Origin: Glomus cerebriforme
Lineage: Eukaryota > Glomeromycota > Glomeromycetes > Glomerales > Glomeraceae
Assembly: GCA_003550305.1 (NCBI GenBank)
Contig: QKYT01000016.1
Coordinates: 406,848-425,482, forward strand
Length of the DNA: 18,635 nt
Direction: 5' to 3'
Shown here: in pieces, positions 1 to 9,591 of the stretch
Numbering within the stretch: the first letter of the stretch is position 1
Layout of the letters: each line of letters begins with the position of its first letter
Translations under genes and position numbers: made by a program
Notes under the pieces: model-generated
What the model saw: only the letters and a program-made list of their open reading frames with translations
Told to the model about the DNA's origin: nothing
The model's database searches: none

Positions 1-300
1 AAGAAAAAAAAAGTTAGAAGAAATTAACAAAGGAAAAACAAAAAGAAGAATGAAAGAGAAGAACAAAAAAAAAGTCGAAAGGGAAGAACAAAAAGAAGAA
101 CAAAAGGGAAGAACAAAAAGAAGGACGAAAGGGAAGAACAAAAAAAAGAACAAAAAGAGAAAGGAAGAACAAAAAGAAAAAGAACGAAAGGAAGAACAAA
201 AAGAAGAACAAAAAGGAAAAAAAAGAACAAATAGAAAAAGAAGAAAAAAAGAAGTTAGAAGAAATTAATGAAGGAAAAAAACAAAAAAAAAAGAAAGAAA
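1..300. repeat. Polypurine (GAAGAACAAAAAG-like) microsatellite
   Basis: The plus strand is almost entirely A and G with scattered AAC, built from variants of gaagaacaaaaag and gaaagg. The open frames here (Lys/Glu/Gln-rich on plus, Phe/Ser/Leu-rich on minus) are products of the repeat, not genes. It appears to be an expanded internal part of the larger tandem array that continues to about 890. Confidence 0.9.
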
Positions 301-890
301 TCATGAAATCTGACTCACCTGTAAAACTGAAATGAAGAGATACCGCTGAAATCTATTCAAAGACCATGAAATGAAAAGCCACTGCTAAGATCTAAAGAAA
401 AAAGATAAAGAAATTAGAAGAAATTAACAAAGGAAAAACCCAAAAAAAGGAAAGAAGACCTGAAATATGACTCACCTGTAAAACCAAAATGAAGAGATGT
501 CACTGAGACCTAAAGAAAAAAGATAAATGAGAGATCTAAAGGCCACCGAAATGAAGAGCTGCCGCCAAGGTCTAAAGAAAAAGCTAAAGAAGTTAGAAAA
601 ATTAACGAAGGAAAAAAACAAAAAAAAAAAATAAAAGAAGTCACGAAATACGACTCACCTGTAAAACTGAAATGAAGAGATACCGCCGAGACCTAAAGAA
701 GAAGATAAATGAAAGATCCAAAGGCTACCAAAACAAAGAGCTGCCGCCAAGATCTTAAGAAAAAAGATAAAGAAATTCAAGATCACTGAAACGAAAAGCC
801 GCTGCTGAGATCTAAAAAAAGAAATTAGAACGATATGGAAAAATAAAATGGAGAACAAAAAAAAAAGAAAAGACCCACCTGTAGAACTGA
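14..890. repeat. Degenerate tandem array, units about 160-240 bp
   Basis: The marker ttagaagaaattaa recurs, with changes, at 14, 255, 414, 593 and 825. The marker gactcacctgtaaaac recurs at 312, 469, 652 and, diverged, at 872. Each unit also holds gaaatgaagagatacc- and gatctaaagaaaaaagataaa-like blocks. Spacing is irregular because internal A-rich runs expand and shrink. Read on the minus strand, the blocks resemble repeated splice signals (ctttag then, later, cag/gtgagt). No continuous protein runs through all units. Confidence 0.85.
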
Positions 891-1290
891 ACCCGGAACC
901 TGATATATGAAAATGAATTGATTTTTGATAAAATTATAAATAATATTTGTTTTATTTTTTTTTCTTATTATTTTCTTATTATTTTAGAAGAAAAGGTAAT
1001 AAGAAAGAAAAGAAACCTACTTAAAAAGGAAAAAAAAACCAATTCCAACCCAAAAATTTTTTAAAAAAGGTAATGAATGTATTTGGGGGATTCTCAAGGA
1101 TAGTCATTAAATTGGGATGTATTTTTTCATGGCAAAAAAAAATTTAAAAATTCTTATTATTAAACAATTAGAAGATAATACAAATTTAATTAATTATACT
1201 CATAATGTTATATATCCAGAAAATTTTCAATAAAAATTTTTTATTATAAATAATTTAAATTTATTATTATACTGTATATATAATTAAATC
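891..1290. other. AT-rich stretch without a recognisable gene
   Basis: Long A and T runs, with tttcttattattttcttatt at 960-980 and dense TA-rich sequence from 1140. No open frame of meaningful length, RNA gene or element end was seen. Confidence 0.6.
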
Positions 1291-1291
1291 T

Positions 1292-1532
1292 TTATTGTCC
1301 GGAGCGAAGCGAAGGACTATATATGTTTACGCAAGGTGATAAATGATTAAGATCACGTGGCAATTTCCAGTTGTCCGCATGTGTAAATTGACGAATAATA
1401 ATTGTTGTTTTGATTGTTTTGATATTACATTGGACAAGATATACCGATAAGGCGATAACAATAAATAATGTCACACAAATAGTTTTTTTTCTCAAAGCTT
1501 CAGACTTACAATGGTTTTCATTACCTAGTTTT
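1292..1532 (-). pseudogene. Small open frame with signal-peptide-like N-terminus, no ATG
   Basis: This minus-strand frame is open from a stop at 1532-1534 down to TAA at 1292-1294, about 79 codons. It has no ATG; the only start-like codon is TTG at 1493-1495. After Arg-Lys-Lys comes a hydrophobic stretch (TICVTLFIVIALSVYLVQC) resembling a signal peptide or single membrane helix. The remainder contains DNWKLPRDLNHLSPCVN and ends SLRSGQ; those last residues are encoded by the GTCC...GGAC palindromic repeat. I do not recognise a family. It could be the last exon of a small secreted or membrane protein with its ATG in an upstream exon, or a decayed dispersed repeat. The GC content is higher than in the flanks. 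Expression is not shown. Confidence 0.3.
1297..1317. repeat. GTCC...GGAC hairpin with GCGAAGC core
   Basis: The outer 4 bases pair (gtcc with ggac), and inside lies GCGAAGC, a sequence known to form an unusually stable mini-hairpin as single-stranded DNA. It is a GC-rich island in an AT-rich background. From memory, this string is highly repeated in Rhizophagus intergenic DNA; that was not checked. Confidence 0.6.
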
Positions 1533-1877
1533 TATATGTATTTTTAAGCTATAAATATTAAACTGTTGACGTAGTCAACAGGTGAATGCTAGTTTATTTA
1601 TAAAAAAATTTGATTAATATATGTAACAAAAAAAGTTTTAAAAGAAGTATGTATTTGTTAAATCATGTGATATAATTGTTACTTTTTCAAAATAGTAATT
1701 TTGCAATTTGTAATTTAAATAAAGCACATTTGAATTTAACAAATTGTCAAAATAATGTGAAATAATGTGATTTGTAATATTGTGGACAATTGCAGAAATT
1801 AAGGTCCGATTCTGTAATTTTAGCTGAAATTAACATAATTTTGGCCAAAATTATATATTATAAATTTATTAAAGCAT
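1496..1877. other. AT-rich flank with two dyads
   Basis: No gene was seen. There is an 8-bp dyad, ctgttgac-gta-gtcaacag, at 1563-1581 and a perfect 20-bp palindrome centred on TTGGCCAA at 1835-1854. This is the genomic flank just upstream of the LINE insertion. Confidence 0.6.
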
Positions 1878-1894
1878 ATCTCTACCAATATTGA
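1878..1894. repeat. Target-site copy 1 (5' of LINE-A)
   Basis: The string tctctaccaatattga (1879-1894) directly precedes the LINE-A leader. It matches 12939-12954 after LINE-B over 16 bases and 9851-9864 between the elements over 14 bases. It is best read as target DNA duplicated at insertion. Confidence 0.85.
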
Positions 1895-2013
1895 GAATCA
1901 AAAAACTCTTTCCCACTCCGCTCTGCCTAATTTTTTGCTAAAGAAAATTTTATTTTATTTTTCGTTTATTTTCTTTACAACTTTTCTATAAACTTTACTG
2001 TTCTACTTTAACC
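1895..2013 (+). promoter_or_regulatory. LINE-A 5' leader, possible internal promoter
   Basis: The leader begins gaatcaaaaaactctttcc and is pyrimidine-rich up to the ORF1 ATG, whose context is accATGa (A at -3). LINE-B starts with a related leader (aaaaaacttcttttccgttg at 9865). A shared 5' start in two copies fits an internal promoter, as known for full-length LINEs. No defined promoter motif was recognised. Confidence 0.5.
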
Positions 2014-3933
2014 ATGACTCACAAGCGTTCTGGTCAAAACAAAGCTGATAAACAAACTGGCCCTCAGCCCTCTGCTTCTGGGTCTTCCGGTTCTTCTTTT
2101 CAAACTTCTTCTGGCTCAAAAACTATTGCTAGCCCTACTTCCTCTTCCCCTCCCCTCGCCCCTAATAAATGGGTCCGCTCTACCACTGACGCCAATATGG
2201 ATGAGGATTTTGCTACTCCTTTCATCTCCGGCCCTATCCCCCAAGTTGAAGCTCCTCTTTCCTCAACTGCCCTTCCCTTTATTCCTTCTGTTTCCTCTGC
2301 TGCCCCTCTCCCTTCTCATGTGAAAATGATTGATGACTCCATCCACACAACTTCTTCAGTTAATAAAGGTAAAACTAAAGTTACCAATAATGAGAACGTC
2401 CCTCTTGACGTTGCCATTCAAGTTTCATCCTCTATTTTTTTTGCTGCTACAGCCCCGAATTCTTTTCCCTCTCTCCTCGAGAAATTCAAGACCAACTCAG
2501 CCCTTTGTGCTGTGGTCGATCGATTCGTCTCCAAGTATTCCTCATTTAGTAATAGCGCATGCTGTTCAGGCTCTGCTAACGCCAAACGGATCATCGTTGG
2601 CTTCAGATCTGCAGAACACAGAGACCAATTGATTTCTACCCCTATTCCAGATTTGGAAAATTTGCTTTTTCATGTGCATGATCCTGCGGCTTTACGCTAA
2701 GACGTGTGTAGTCGATCTTTACAAGTCTCGAATATTCCCCTTGATGTAACCCGTCTTCAGCTTTTAGGCACCTTCTCTCATTATGATAATATCACCAAGT
2801 GTATTATTACTACTAAAAATTTATTTTAACGTGCTGAAATTACTTACGATAACTCCACTGCTCTTGATATGTTTCAATCTGAATGCTACTGTATGGGCGC
2901 TTTTGTCCGTGTTAATCCTTCCTCTTTCTCTCTGCCCCAAAAGCAACTGCGCCGTACCCACGTTGCTGTTTTATCTGGATTTCCTTCCAATATAGTTGAG
3001 GCTGATCTTGCTGCTATTGCTGAAGCGGTCTCAGCTAAATCCATTACCTTTTCCCATTTCATTATGTCCTATCGTCGTAAACCCTTCTGCCACGTGACTT
3101 TTGTCTCTGAGAAAGCTTTGCATAATGCCGTTGACATCTCTTGTGCTTTCAACGGTTGCTCCCTCGCTTGGTTCCAACCGTCCCAATGCAAACTTTTATG
3201 TCGTAATTGTGGTCGGCTCGATTGCGACCCTGCTAAATGTTCTTTTAGACCTAAATTTCCCAATTCTCAGAACTCGGCTATCTCTAATTTATATTCCAAA
3301 TATCGTCCTGCTCAATATCACAAGTCAGCCTCTAAGGTTTCTCCTGATAAATCTTTTGCTGATGCTGCAAAATCCTCCCCTTCTGACTTCTCTTCCTCCA
3401 CGAACTGTAATTCTTCGTCTACCAAGAACACTAAAAGACCGTGGAATGAACGTAATGTCTTCCGTCGCAGTCATCGTCCTCTTACGGGTGATAATTTCAT
3501 GTCTTCTGAGGATATTTAAGATGCTCTAGACGGTTTTGCCTCTCGTCTAGCTCTGCTCCAATCTGTTCTTGCTGATCAAGACAAACGTATTGTTCAGTTA
3601 GAAAATCTCTTAACTTCTAATCCTGAAGCATCTTCAGCTCTTATCTCTTCTCCCCGTTCCTCTTCCTCGGACATTATTATGAATAATGCCGATGGTATTG
3701 ATAATCATCTGGATCCCGATTTAGTAGATTTTTCCTTCCCTAATAATTCTCCTTCAGCCCGTCCTTCTTCTCCCGTTATTTTGAAGGATCCGCAGGCCAA
3801 ATTAGATGCCCTTAAGCAGTCTGCTGCTTCCACTCATTCTTTAGTTAATGATGTTTCTTCTAAATTTCGTGACTTAGCTAAACGTATTTCTGCTCATTTT
3901 CCTACTTCAAGTGGCTCTAACCACTTCCTTTAA
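2014..3933 (+). pseudogene. LINE-A ORF1 (nucleic-acid-binding protein), three in-frame TAA
   Basis: One uninterrupted frame of 639 codons starts at a good-context ATG and runs to TAA at 3931-3933, broken only by TAA at 2698, 2828 and 3517; no frameshift is needed. The first 100 residues are Ser/Pro/Thr-rich and low in complexity. Residues about 313-385 look like an RRM: VAVLSGFP as the first strand and PFCHVTFVSEKAL as the RNP1-like strand. A zinc knuckle follows with Cys396, Cys399, Cys404 and Cys409 (C-X2-C-X4-C-X4-C), where gag-type knuckles normally have His third. The tail is Ser-rich with a short Leu/Gln heptad-like stretch after 3520. Family knowledge: LINE ORF1 proteins bind the element RNA in a ribonucleoprotein. 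The stops sit where CAA or CGA codons are plausible. Confidence 0.85.
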
Positions 3934-3968
3934 TTCATTTCCATGATCTATCCTTCTATCATTTAATA
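3934..3968 (+). other. ORF1-ORF2 spacer with 7-codon mini-ORF
   Basis: ATG at 3943 opens MIYPSII and stops at TAA 3964-3966, two bases before the ORF2 ATG at 3969. Such a short frame could couple termination to reinitiation on ORF2, but this is inference from spacing only. Confidence 0.4.
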
Positions 3969-4124
3969 ATGAATATTAATTATATTGATGATTATGACCG
4001 ATTACTTCGTAATTCCCCTTCCCCCGGTTCTGATTCTCCTATTATTTCTGATACGCAACGTAATTATTTAGAATATTTTTCAAAAAATGAATTTTTCAAC
4101 TCGCCTTCCCAGGACGATCCTCAT

Positions 4125-4905
4125 GGTCTTATTACTTTAGCTACGCATAATATTCGAGGCATTCTTTCTGACCCTCTCATTTTACATGATATCCTTCATT
4201 CTTATACCGCTAAAAATATTCATTTACTTGCTCTTAGCGATACCCGTATTCCCTCTTACAATCCAGCTAAAATTCTTTCACGCCCTATCTCATCCTATAA
4301 TTCCCAATTCCTACCTGACCTTCCAGCTCGTCATCTTACGGGTTGGTGGACTCCTCGTTCTAATATGTATACTGGTGGAGTAGAGTTTTTTATCTCCCAG
4401 CTCTTTACTTCTCATATTCAAAAATGTGTTCGTTGGAAATCTAGAATTATTTACTTAGATGTCTTCTTTCCTTCTCTTAAACTCAGAATTATAAATGCTT
4501 ATTTACCTCCTTATTCTCTTGCCAATAAAACTGAACTTTTGGCTACTGTTCAGGAGCTTCACTCCATCTTTCAAGATGCTACCCATCACAATCTCAAACT
4601 TATTTTAATGGATGACCTTAATTTTGACCCGAATAATATTTCAGCTTCTCAGTCCCCGCTTTTTCAAAAATTGTACAATTACCTTCTCAACTTTCACATT
4701 GTTGAAGTACCTACTACCTATAATTCCACCCCCCATTCTTACGTTTTTTCAAAATCCCTCTAACTTCCTTTCCTCATGTTCCCGCTTAGATCACATTTGG
4801 TATAATGACCCCGCTTTGAGATCAGATCTCTGTCACACTGAAGTTTGGAACACCTCTTTGTCATTTCACTCTTCTGACCACTTAATGGTCATCAATTACC
4901 TTGCT
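4125..4905 (+). other. ORF2 domain: APE-like endonuclease
   Basis: Motifs in order, with residue numbers from ATG 3969: THNIRG (Asn61), LALSDTRI (Asp91, where the family usually has Glu), GGVEFFIS, IINAYLPP (Asn177, Tyr179), MDDLN (215-218, normally GDFN). After the frameshift near 4745 come SRLDHIW (to 4800) and SSDH (Asp 4876, His 4879). The last two are the usual metal and catalytic Asp/His box. Two otherwise near-invariant positions are altered (Glu to Asp, Gly to Asp), so cleavage activity is doubtful even apart from the frameshift. Confidence 0.85.
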
Positions 4906-5552
4906 CCCAGACTATTTTGCAATACTCTTTCCTCTGCAACCCTTTTACGCCAACTGTTACAGTCATCCTGCTTCCTTTTCCCAAATGGAACCATTATGGT
5001 CCTTCATTCGTCACATTGTTTTAAACTCTGCCCATGAATGTGTCTAAACGAAAAGTTTCTAATACTTTTCGTTCTCCCTATCCTTCTCGTCTAGAAAGAT
5101 TGTTTTCTTCTTTGTCTACTCTTTCCAATATCATTCATAGTTTTAAAATCCCAGCTATTCGTTTGGACCCTTTTTCATCACCCAAGACTTTTCTTTCTTG
5201 GTCCGAATATTGGGCCTCTCTGAATTCAGTTATTTCCTTCATCAACTCTTTTAACTCTGAAGTTAATTTTCCAGCTCCTACTTTTCCTCGTGTTCTTACT
5301 CTTCCTAACCATGATGCCATACTTGCCGACCTTAAATCGGTTAAACGGGTTATCAAATCTCTTTTAAAAGCTGAATTGTCCAAATTTCAACTTTTTCAGA
5401 TTGAGGATTTCACGGACAAGCGTATCGATGATTTTGATTCGCACAAAAGTACTTTTATTTCTTCTGCTCTACAACATTCTCATCGTTGTATTACTCTTGA
5501 TTGAGTTCTTGTTAGTTCCTCAGGTTCTGAACATCATTTAATTACTAATCCT

Positions 5553-6774
5553 ATGGAGATTAACATTGCTATTAATTCTCACTTTCAAAACTTTGTTCGC
5601 CCTTCCATCTCTTATTATGACCCTCTGCAACTGTTCACTTTTCCTGAAAAATGGAAAGTTCGCTATTCTCCCATACTGGATATTAATCCAGATATTTACG
5701 AATTTTTTTGTTCCTCTGTTTCTCAGGATGAATTTTCTTCAGTACTTTCTTCTCTTCCTTGTGGTAAAGCTCCTGTTCCCTCTGGCATTTCTTATGAAAT
5801 GCTTAAACATTGCGGCCCCTCTTCCAAGCTGTGTATGCTTAAATTTATGTCTTTATGCTTAGAATCAGGTACTATTCCTAATGACTGGTGGCTTGCTTTG
5901 GTATATCCCATTCCCAAGCCTCAGGACTGGGAATGCAAGCTCCCTAATACCGGCCCATTACTTTTTTGGAAACCCTTTGAAAAGCAACGGTTAAGGTTTT
6001 CACCAATCTTCTTTTGAAAATTCTCTCTCGCTACCATGTTCTTCAAGGCCGCAATTTTGCTGGCCTTCCTGGTAGCTCCTGTAAAGAACCTATCTTTACC
6101 TTAGAATCTATCATTCATGACGCTAAATGCTATAAAAAATCCTTGTGGATTCTTTCACAAGACATTAGCAAAGCCTTTGATTCTATTGATCTTAGCATGC
6201 TTCGCCTTGTATTACTCCGTCTTAAAATACCAGATCTTGCTATTAAATTTATTATTTCACTTTTTACTAGCAGACAAAACTCAGTTATTACTCGTTTGGT
6301 CTTTCTGATCGTTATCGGGTTAAAATCGGTATCGATCAAGGCGAAATCATCTCTCCGCTCCTTTGGGTTATTTATTTAGATCCCCTGTTAACTGAACTTA
6401 ATTTTGCTGCTTCTTCTCCATATGACCTGTCTATTTCCAAATTGACATCCGTTTCTCCTCGCTTTTTGTGTTAGGAGTCTCTATCCTTTTCCAATTTGAC
6501 CTATATGCATATGGATGACTCAACTTTGATATCCTCCTCCTTCGATGGTTTAACTGAACTTTTATGCATCACAGAGGAATTCTATTATTTAAATAATACT
6601 TCGGCCAATTATAAGAAATATGTTTTATCTTCAAATGTTATTTCATCTTTATCTCCGATTTCTTTTTCTATTTCAAAATATTCTCCCGATTTTGTGTCAT
6701 TTGGTCACATTCCTTCCTCTATTTTTATAACTCCTATCCTTTCCTCGTCTTCTTTCAGGTTTTTAGGTGTTTAG
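5553..6774 (+). other. ORF2 domain: reverse transcriptase
   Basis: The fingers begin with LPCGKAPVPSGISYEMLKH (usual form GKAPGPSG), then WWLALVYPIPKP. After a 1-nt loss near 5950, RPIT leads into LLKILSRYHVLQGRNFAG and GLPGSSCKEP. The catalytic Asp of motif A is in QDISKAFDS (codon 6161). Motif B is GIDQGEIISPLLW (from 6328), reached through a frameshift near 6293. The catalytic Asp pair is in HMDDSTL (6511-6519), where Tyr or Phe-Ala/Met-Asp-Asp is usual. The thumb is marked by FRFLGV followed by TAG at 6772, where Trp (LGVWF) is expected. All three catalytic Asp residues are still encoded. Confidence 0.9.
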
Positions 6775-8129
6775 TTTAACCTTTGCCTTTCCTCCTCATT
6801 TGTCTTTGCCCAGATTAAACAGGAGTATTCCTCCTTTGTAGAAACCATTCATTATAAGTGTCTTTTCCCAGCACAACTTACTTATTTGCATAATGTAGTT
6901 TTATTCCCTAAAGTTGCTTATCATTCTCAGATTACTTTTATTTCCCCTGCTAAATGCTCTTCCTTAATGTCTCCTTTCAAAAAGCTTTTTAAGCATAAAC
7001 TCAAATTAACTTACACATTTCCCAATGCTCCTCTTTTCTCTCCTAATCATTTTAATAATTTTTCTTTGCACTTGGAACTGCTTAAACAAGCAGAAGTTAA
7101 CCTATATACTGGTCTTAACTCTTCCACTACTTTTTCTACTTTATTGCAATTTTATATTGCTTCTTTACAATATTTTTTATGGACGCCCTTGTCTCCCTTG
7201 TCTTTAAAAGACTGGTCCCCTTGGTCTTCATTTCTCTATACTAAACATGATTTTTTCTTTAATATTTTGCGTCAACTTCGGTCCTTTAATTTTCAATTTA
7301 ATGATGTTTTATCTTCTTCACTATTTGGCCCAATTTTGGGTAGTACTATCCCTATTCATGATATTCTTGGATCTTCTCATACTAAATGTTTATCTTCTCT
7401 CTGAAATAAGAGTATCTTATTCTTATCACAGATTTTATCCTTTGATGGTACTTATCTTATGGATTGGAAGGAATTAGCTTATCACTATTCCTTTTATCGC
7501 CACGCTGTTCCTCTTCTATGGTACACACTTCTGGCATCCAGAATTTGTGTGAATGCTACTGTTTCCTGTAGACTTAAACCAGAATTTGTTTTGGATAACA
7601 TTTCTTCCCTTAATATTCCCTATCAATCTATTCTGTTTAATCATCCTAACAAACACTTTGCTTCCATTGGATTGCTAACTGGCTCCCTTCGGCCTCTCGT
7701 ACCAATTTTGGTCATATTTTTAAATATAATCCTAGGGCTCATACGGCCTTTATTAATCACTGGCTTCTGGCTCCTCCTTCGGATTCCTCACATACCCCTG
7801 TCTTCCAATTGCTGTCTCTTCAGCAATGCCCTGGTTGTTCTCTCAATAATAACCTTCACCTCTCCTTAACCTTTTCCAAACGGAAGAAGATGGGCTCTAT
7901 TCACTGTTCCTTTTTGATTGATTTATTCTTTACGGTGGTTCTTCCTTCAGTATCGAAATACCGTCTAAAATGATTAGATTCTATGTCTTTCAAAGTTTCT
8001 ATTAAAACTATTTTCTCCCAACTTACCTCTTTGGTTTCTGATTTGTTAGTTTCTCATAACCATGTTCAAAATTTTTCTTCTGTTGCCCCTGTTCAAAATA
8101 ATTTTAATTTTTCTCAGTTTCATGTTTCT

Positions 8130-8560
8130 TCTTCCAATTCCTATCAATTTTATATTGATAGTTCTTTTATTATAAAAGATAGACGATTCCCCTTGCCTTT
8201 CTTGTGCCTGGGTTCAATCGGACTCTGAGAATTGTGTTTTACATTCTCAAGCTGTCCCCTTTTCTTACCCTATGACCTCCTCTTTGATCTCTGAATTAGC
8301 TCTGCTTATTTTAATTTGTTCTTTTATTCCTGATCATGCCCATTTAAATATTTATTCAGACAGTACGTCTGTCATTAATGGTGTTAACTCCATTATTGAC
8401 AATCCTACCATCTTTTTGACTGCTCTCTAAGGACACTTGTTATGGTCTAACTTTGTTAAATTTTTAACGTCCAAGAAATTATCCTTTACTATGCATAAAG
8501 TTACTTCTCACTTTGATAATTATTTACATAATCTTGCTGATTCCATGGCAAGGAATTGTT
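8130..8560 (+). other. ORF2 domain: RNase H
   Basis: RNase H1-type acidic residues are visible in order: Asp in QFYIDSS (codon 8157), Glu in SELALLI (8293), Asp in YSDSTSVI (8359) and Asp in NLADSMAR (8539), the last preceded by KVTSHF, the usual His loop. A frameshift near 8175 separates the first Asp from the rest, and TAA 8428 interrupts before the His loop. This domain normally degrades the RNA template during second-strand synthesis. Confidence 0.8.
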
Positions 8561-8943
8561 CACATCGTTCAGATTTTCTTTCCCTTGATAAAGTTTCTTT
8601 ATCTTTCCCTTCCTCTTTGATAGTTTCTTTTTCTTATAATTCTTTGACTATTGATTTCCCATTTTGTAGGACCTTTAATAGTTTCCTTTCGTTCTAAGCT
8701 TTTATTAATATTTTATTGTTAAACAGATTTTCTCATTTAATCCCTTCGATCTATTTGATCGATTGGGATTTATCCTGGTTTAATTTAAACTATTTTATCC
8801 CTTGTCCTGATCTTTCACCTTCTAAAGTTCAAGATCGTCAAATTGCTCACTCATCCTTCCGATATAAGTTACAATTTTCAGAACTCCCTACTATGGATGT
8901 CATGAACTCATGCCGCTCATGTTATTTTTCACATAAGTTGTTA

Positions 8944-8994
8944 TGTTTCTTTTGTAACTCTCATCCTGAGTCTTTATCTCACCTTGTGGAGTGC
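8944..8994 (+). other. ORF2 C-terminal zinc motif
   Basis: CFFCNSHPESLSHLVEC gives C-X2-C-X8-H-X3-C. The same motif and spacing are kept in LINE-B (12071-12121) although surrounding residues differ. Comparable C-terminal zinc motifs in LINE ORF2 proteins bind nucleic acid. Confidence 0.75.
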
Positions 8995-9559
8995 TTAGCC
9001 TTAATTAGGGTGGTTAATTTTCCTGATGGCCCGCCTCTTTCGCATTCTAACTTTCCGTCTCTTTTTCAGTCATTTAAAGAATCTTTACTTGACTCTATTA
9101 CTATTGCATGGTCTAAACGCCTAAATAAGGATGTTTCCGCATTTCCTTCTTGACATGCTTTCTTCGCTTTACATATCTGGAATTCCTTTTCAAATTCTTT
9201 GAATTGGCCTTTACTCATTCTTTAGGGTTTCGTTCCACATTCCCTCACGGTATTTGTCCTTTCTCTCAGATTCTCTTCAGTTTCTGCTAAAAATCTTCTG
9301 TGTCCTGCGGTATTGAAATTGCAACGTGATTTCTTTCATCAAACATGGCTTCCTCATTGTCACTTAATGGTCTCTATGCTTCCCGCTAGAGACATTCTCA
9401 TGTCACGTGCTCCCGCCGATGCTGCTCGGATTTCAAGGCTCCCATCGCCGACCTCAGCCATTGTACCAAATTTGCTTGATAAAGCATTTTCCCTTGGTAC
9501 CTCCTGGATTAAACTTTTAGGCCATTCGGTCCCTCTGATAGATCTGACAGTTCAGGATA

Positions 9560-9586
9560 TTAAGTTACAGCTCTCCTTTAACTTAA
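9560..9586 (+). other. 3' hairpin overlapping the ORF2 end
   Basis: ttaagtta (9560-9567) pairs with taacttaa (9579-9586) around a pyrimidine-rich loop ending ctctcctt, just before the ORF2 stop. LINE-B has the same stem and loop at 12660-12685. It could be a template-recognition structure for the reverse transcriptase. Confidence 0.55.
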
Positions 9587-9591
9587 TTTAA

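Larger units (their letters stand above)
3969..9591 (+). pseudogene. LINE-A ORF2 (endonuclease, reverse transcriptase, RNase H), frameshifted
   Basis: The 5.6-kb coding region would encode about 1,870 residues. The protein can be followed through these frames (position modulo 3): 0 from 3969, 1 from about 4750, 2 from about 4930, 0 from about 5041, 2 from about 5950, 1 from about 6293, 0 from about 7690, 1 from about 8180 to TAA at 9589. Shift sites include a T run near 4745 and a C run near 5950. Premature stops include TGA 5502, TGA 5978, TAG 6472, TAG 6772, TGA 7971, TAA 8428, TAA 8695, TGA 9151 and TAG 9223. In family terms the protein nicks target DNA, primes reverse transcription from the nick and removes template RNA. 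ATG 3969 was chosen because it opens the frame that holds the endonuclease. Confidence 0.9.

Noticed and set aside
14..304. Minus- and plus-strand open frames in the polypurine tract
   Set aside because: They are simple-sequence products (Phe/Ser or Lys/Glu runs) of a microsatellite and have no protein-like complexity.
655..858. Minus-strand 67-residue frame
   Set aside because: It lies wholly within the degenerate tandem array and is not kept in the other units.
3069..3263. Minus-strand frame opposite the ORF1 RRM and zinc knuckle
   Set aside because: Antisense shadow; the sense strand carries recognisable domains.
5135..5383. Minus-strand 82-residue frame of charged composition
   Set aside because: It is antisense to a well-supported part of ORF2. 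The C/T-rich coding strand makes purine-rich, charged antisense frames by default.
6130..6339. Minus-strand frame opposite the reverse transcriptase
   Set aside because: Antisense shadow of the catalytic domain.
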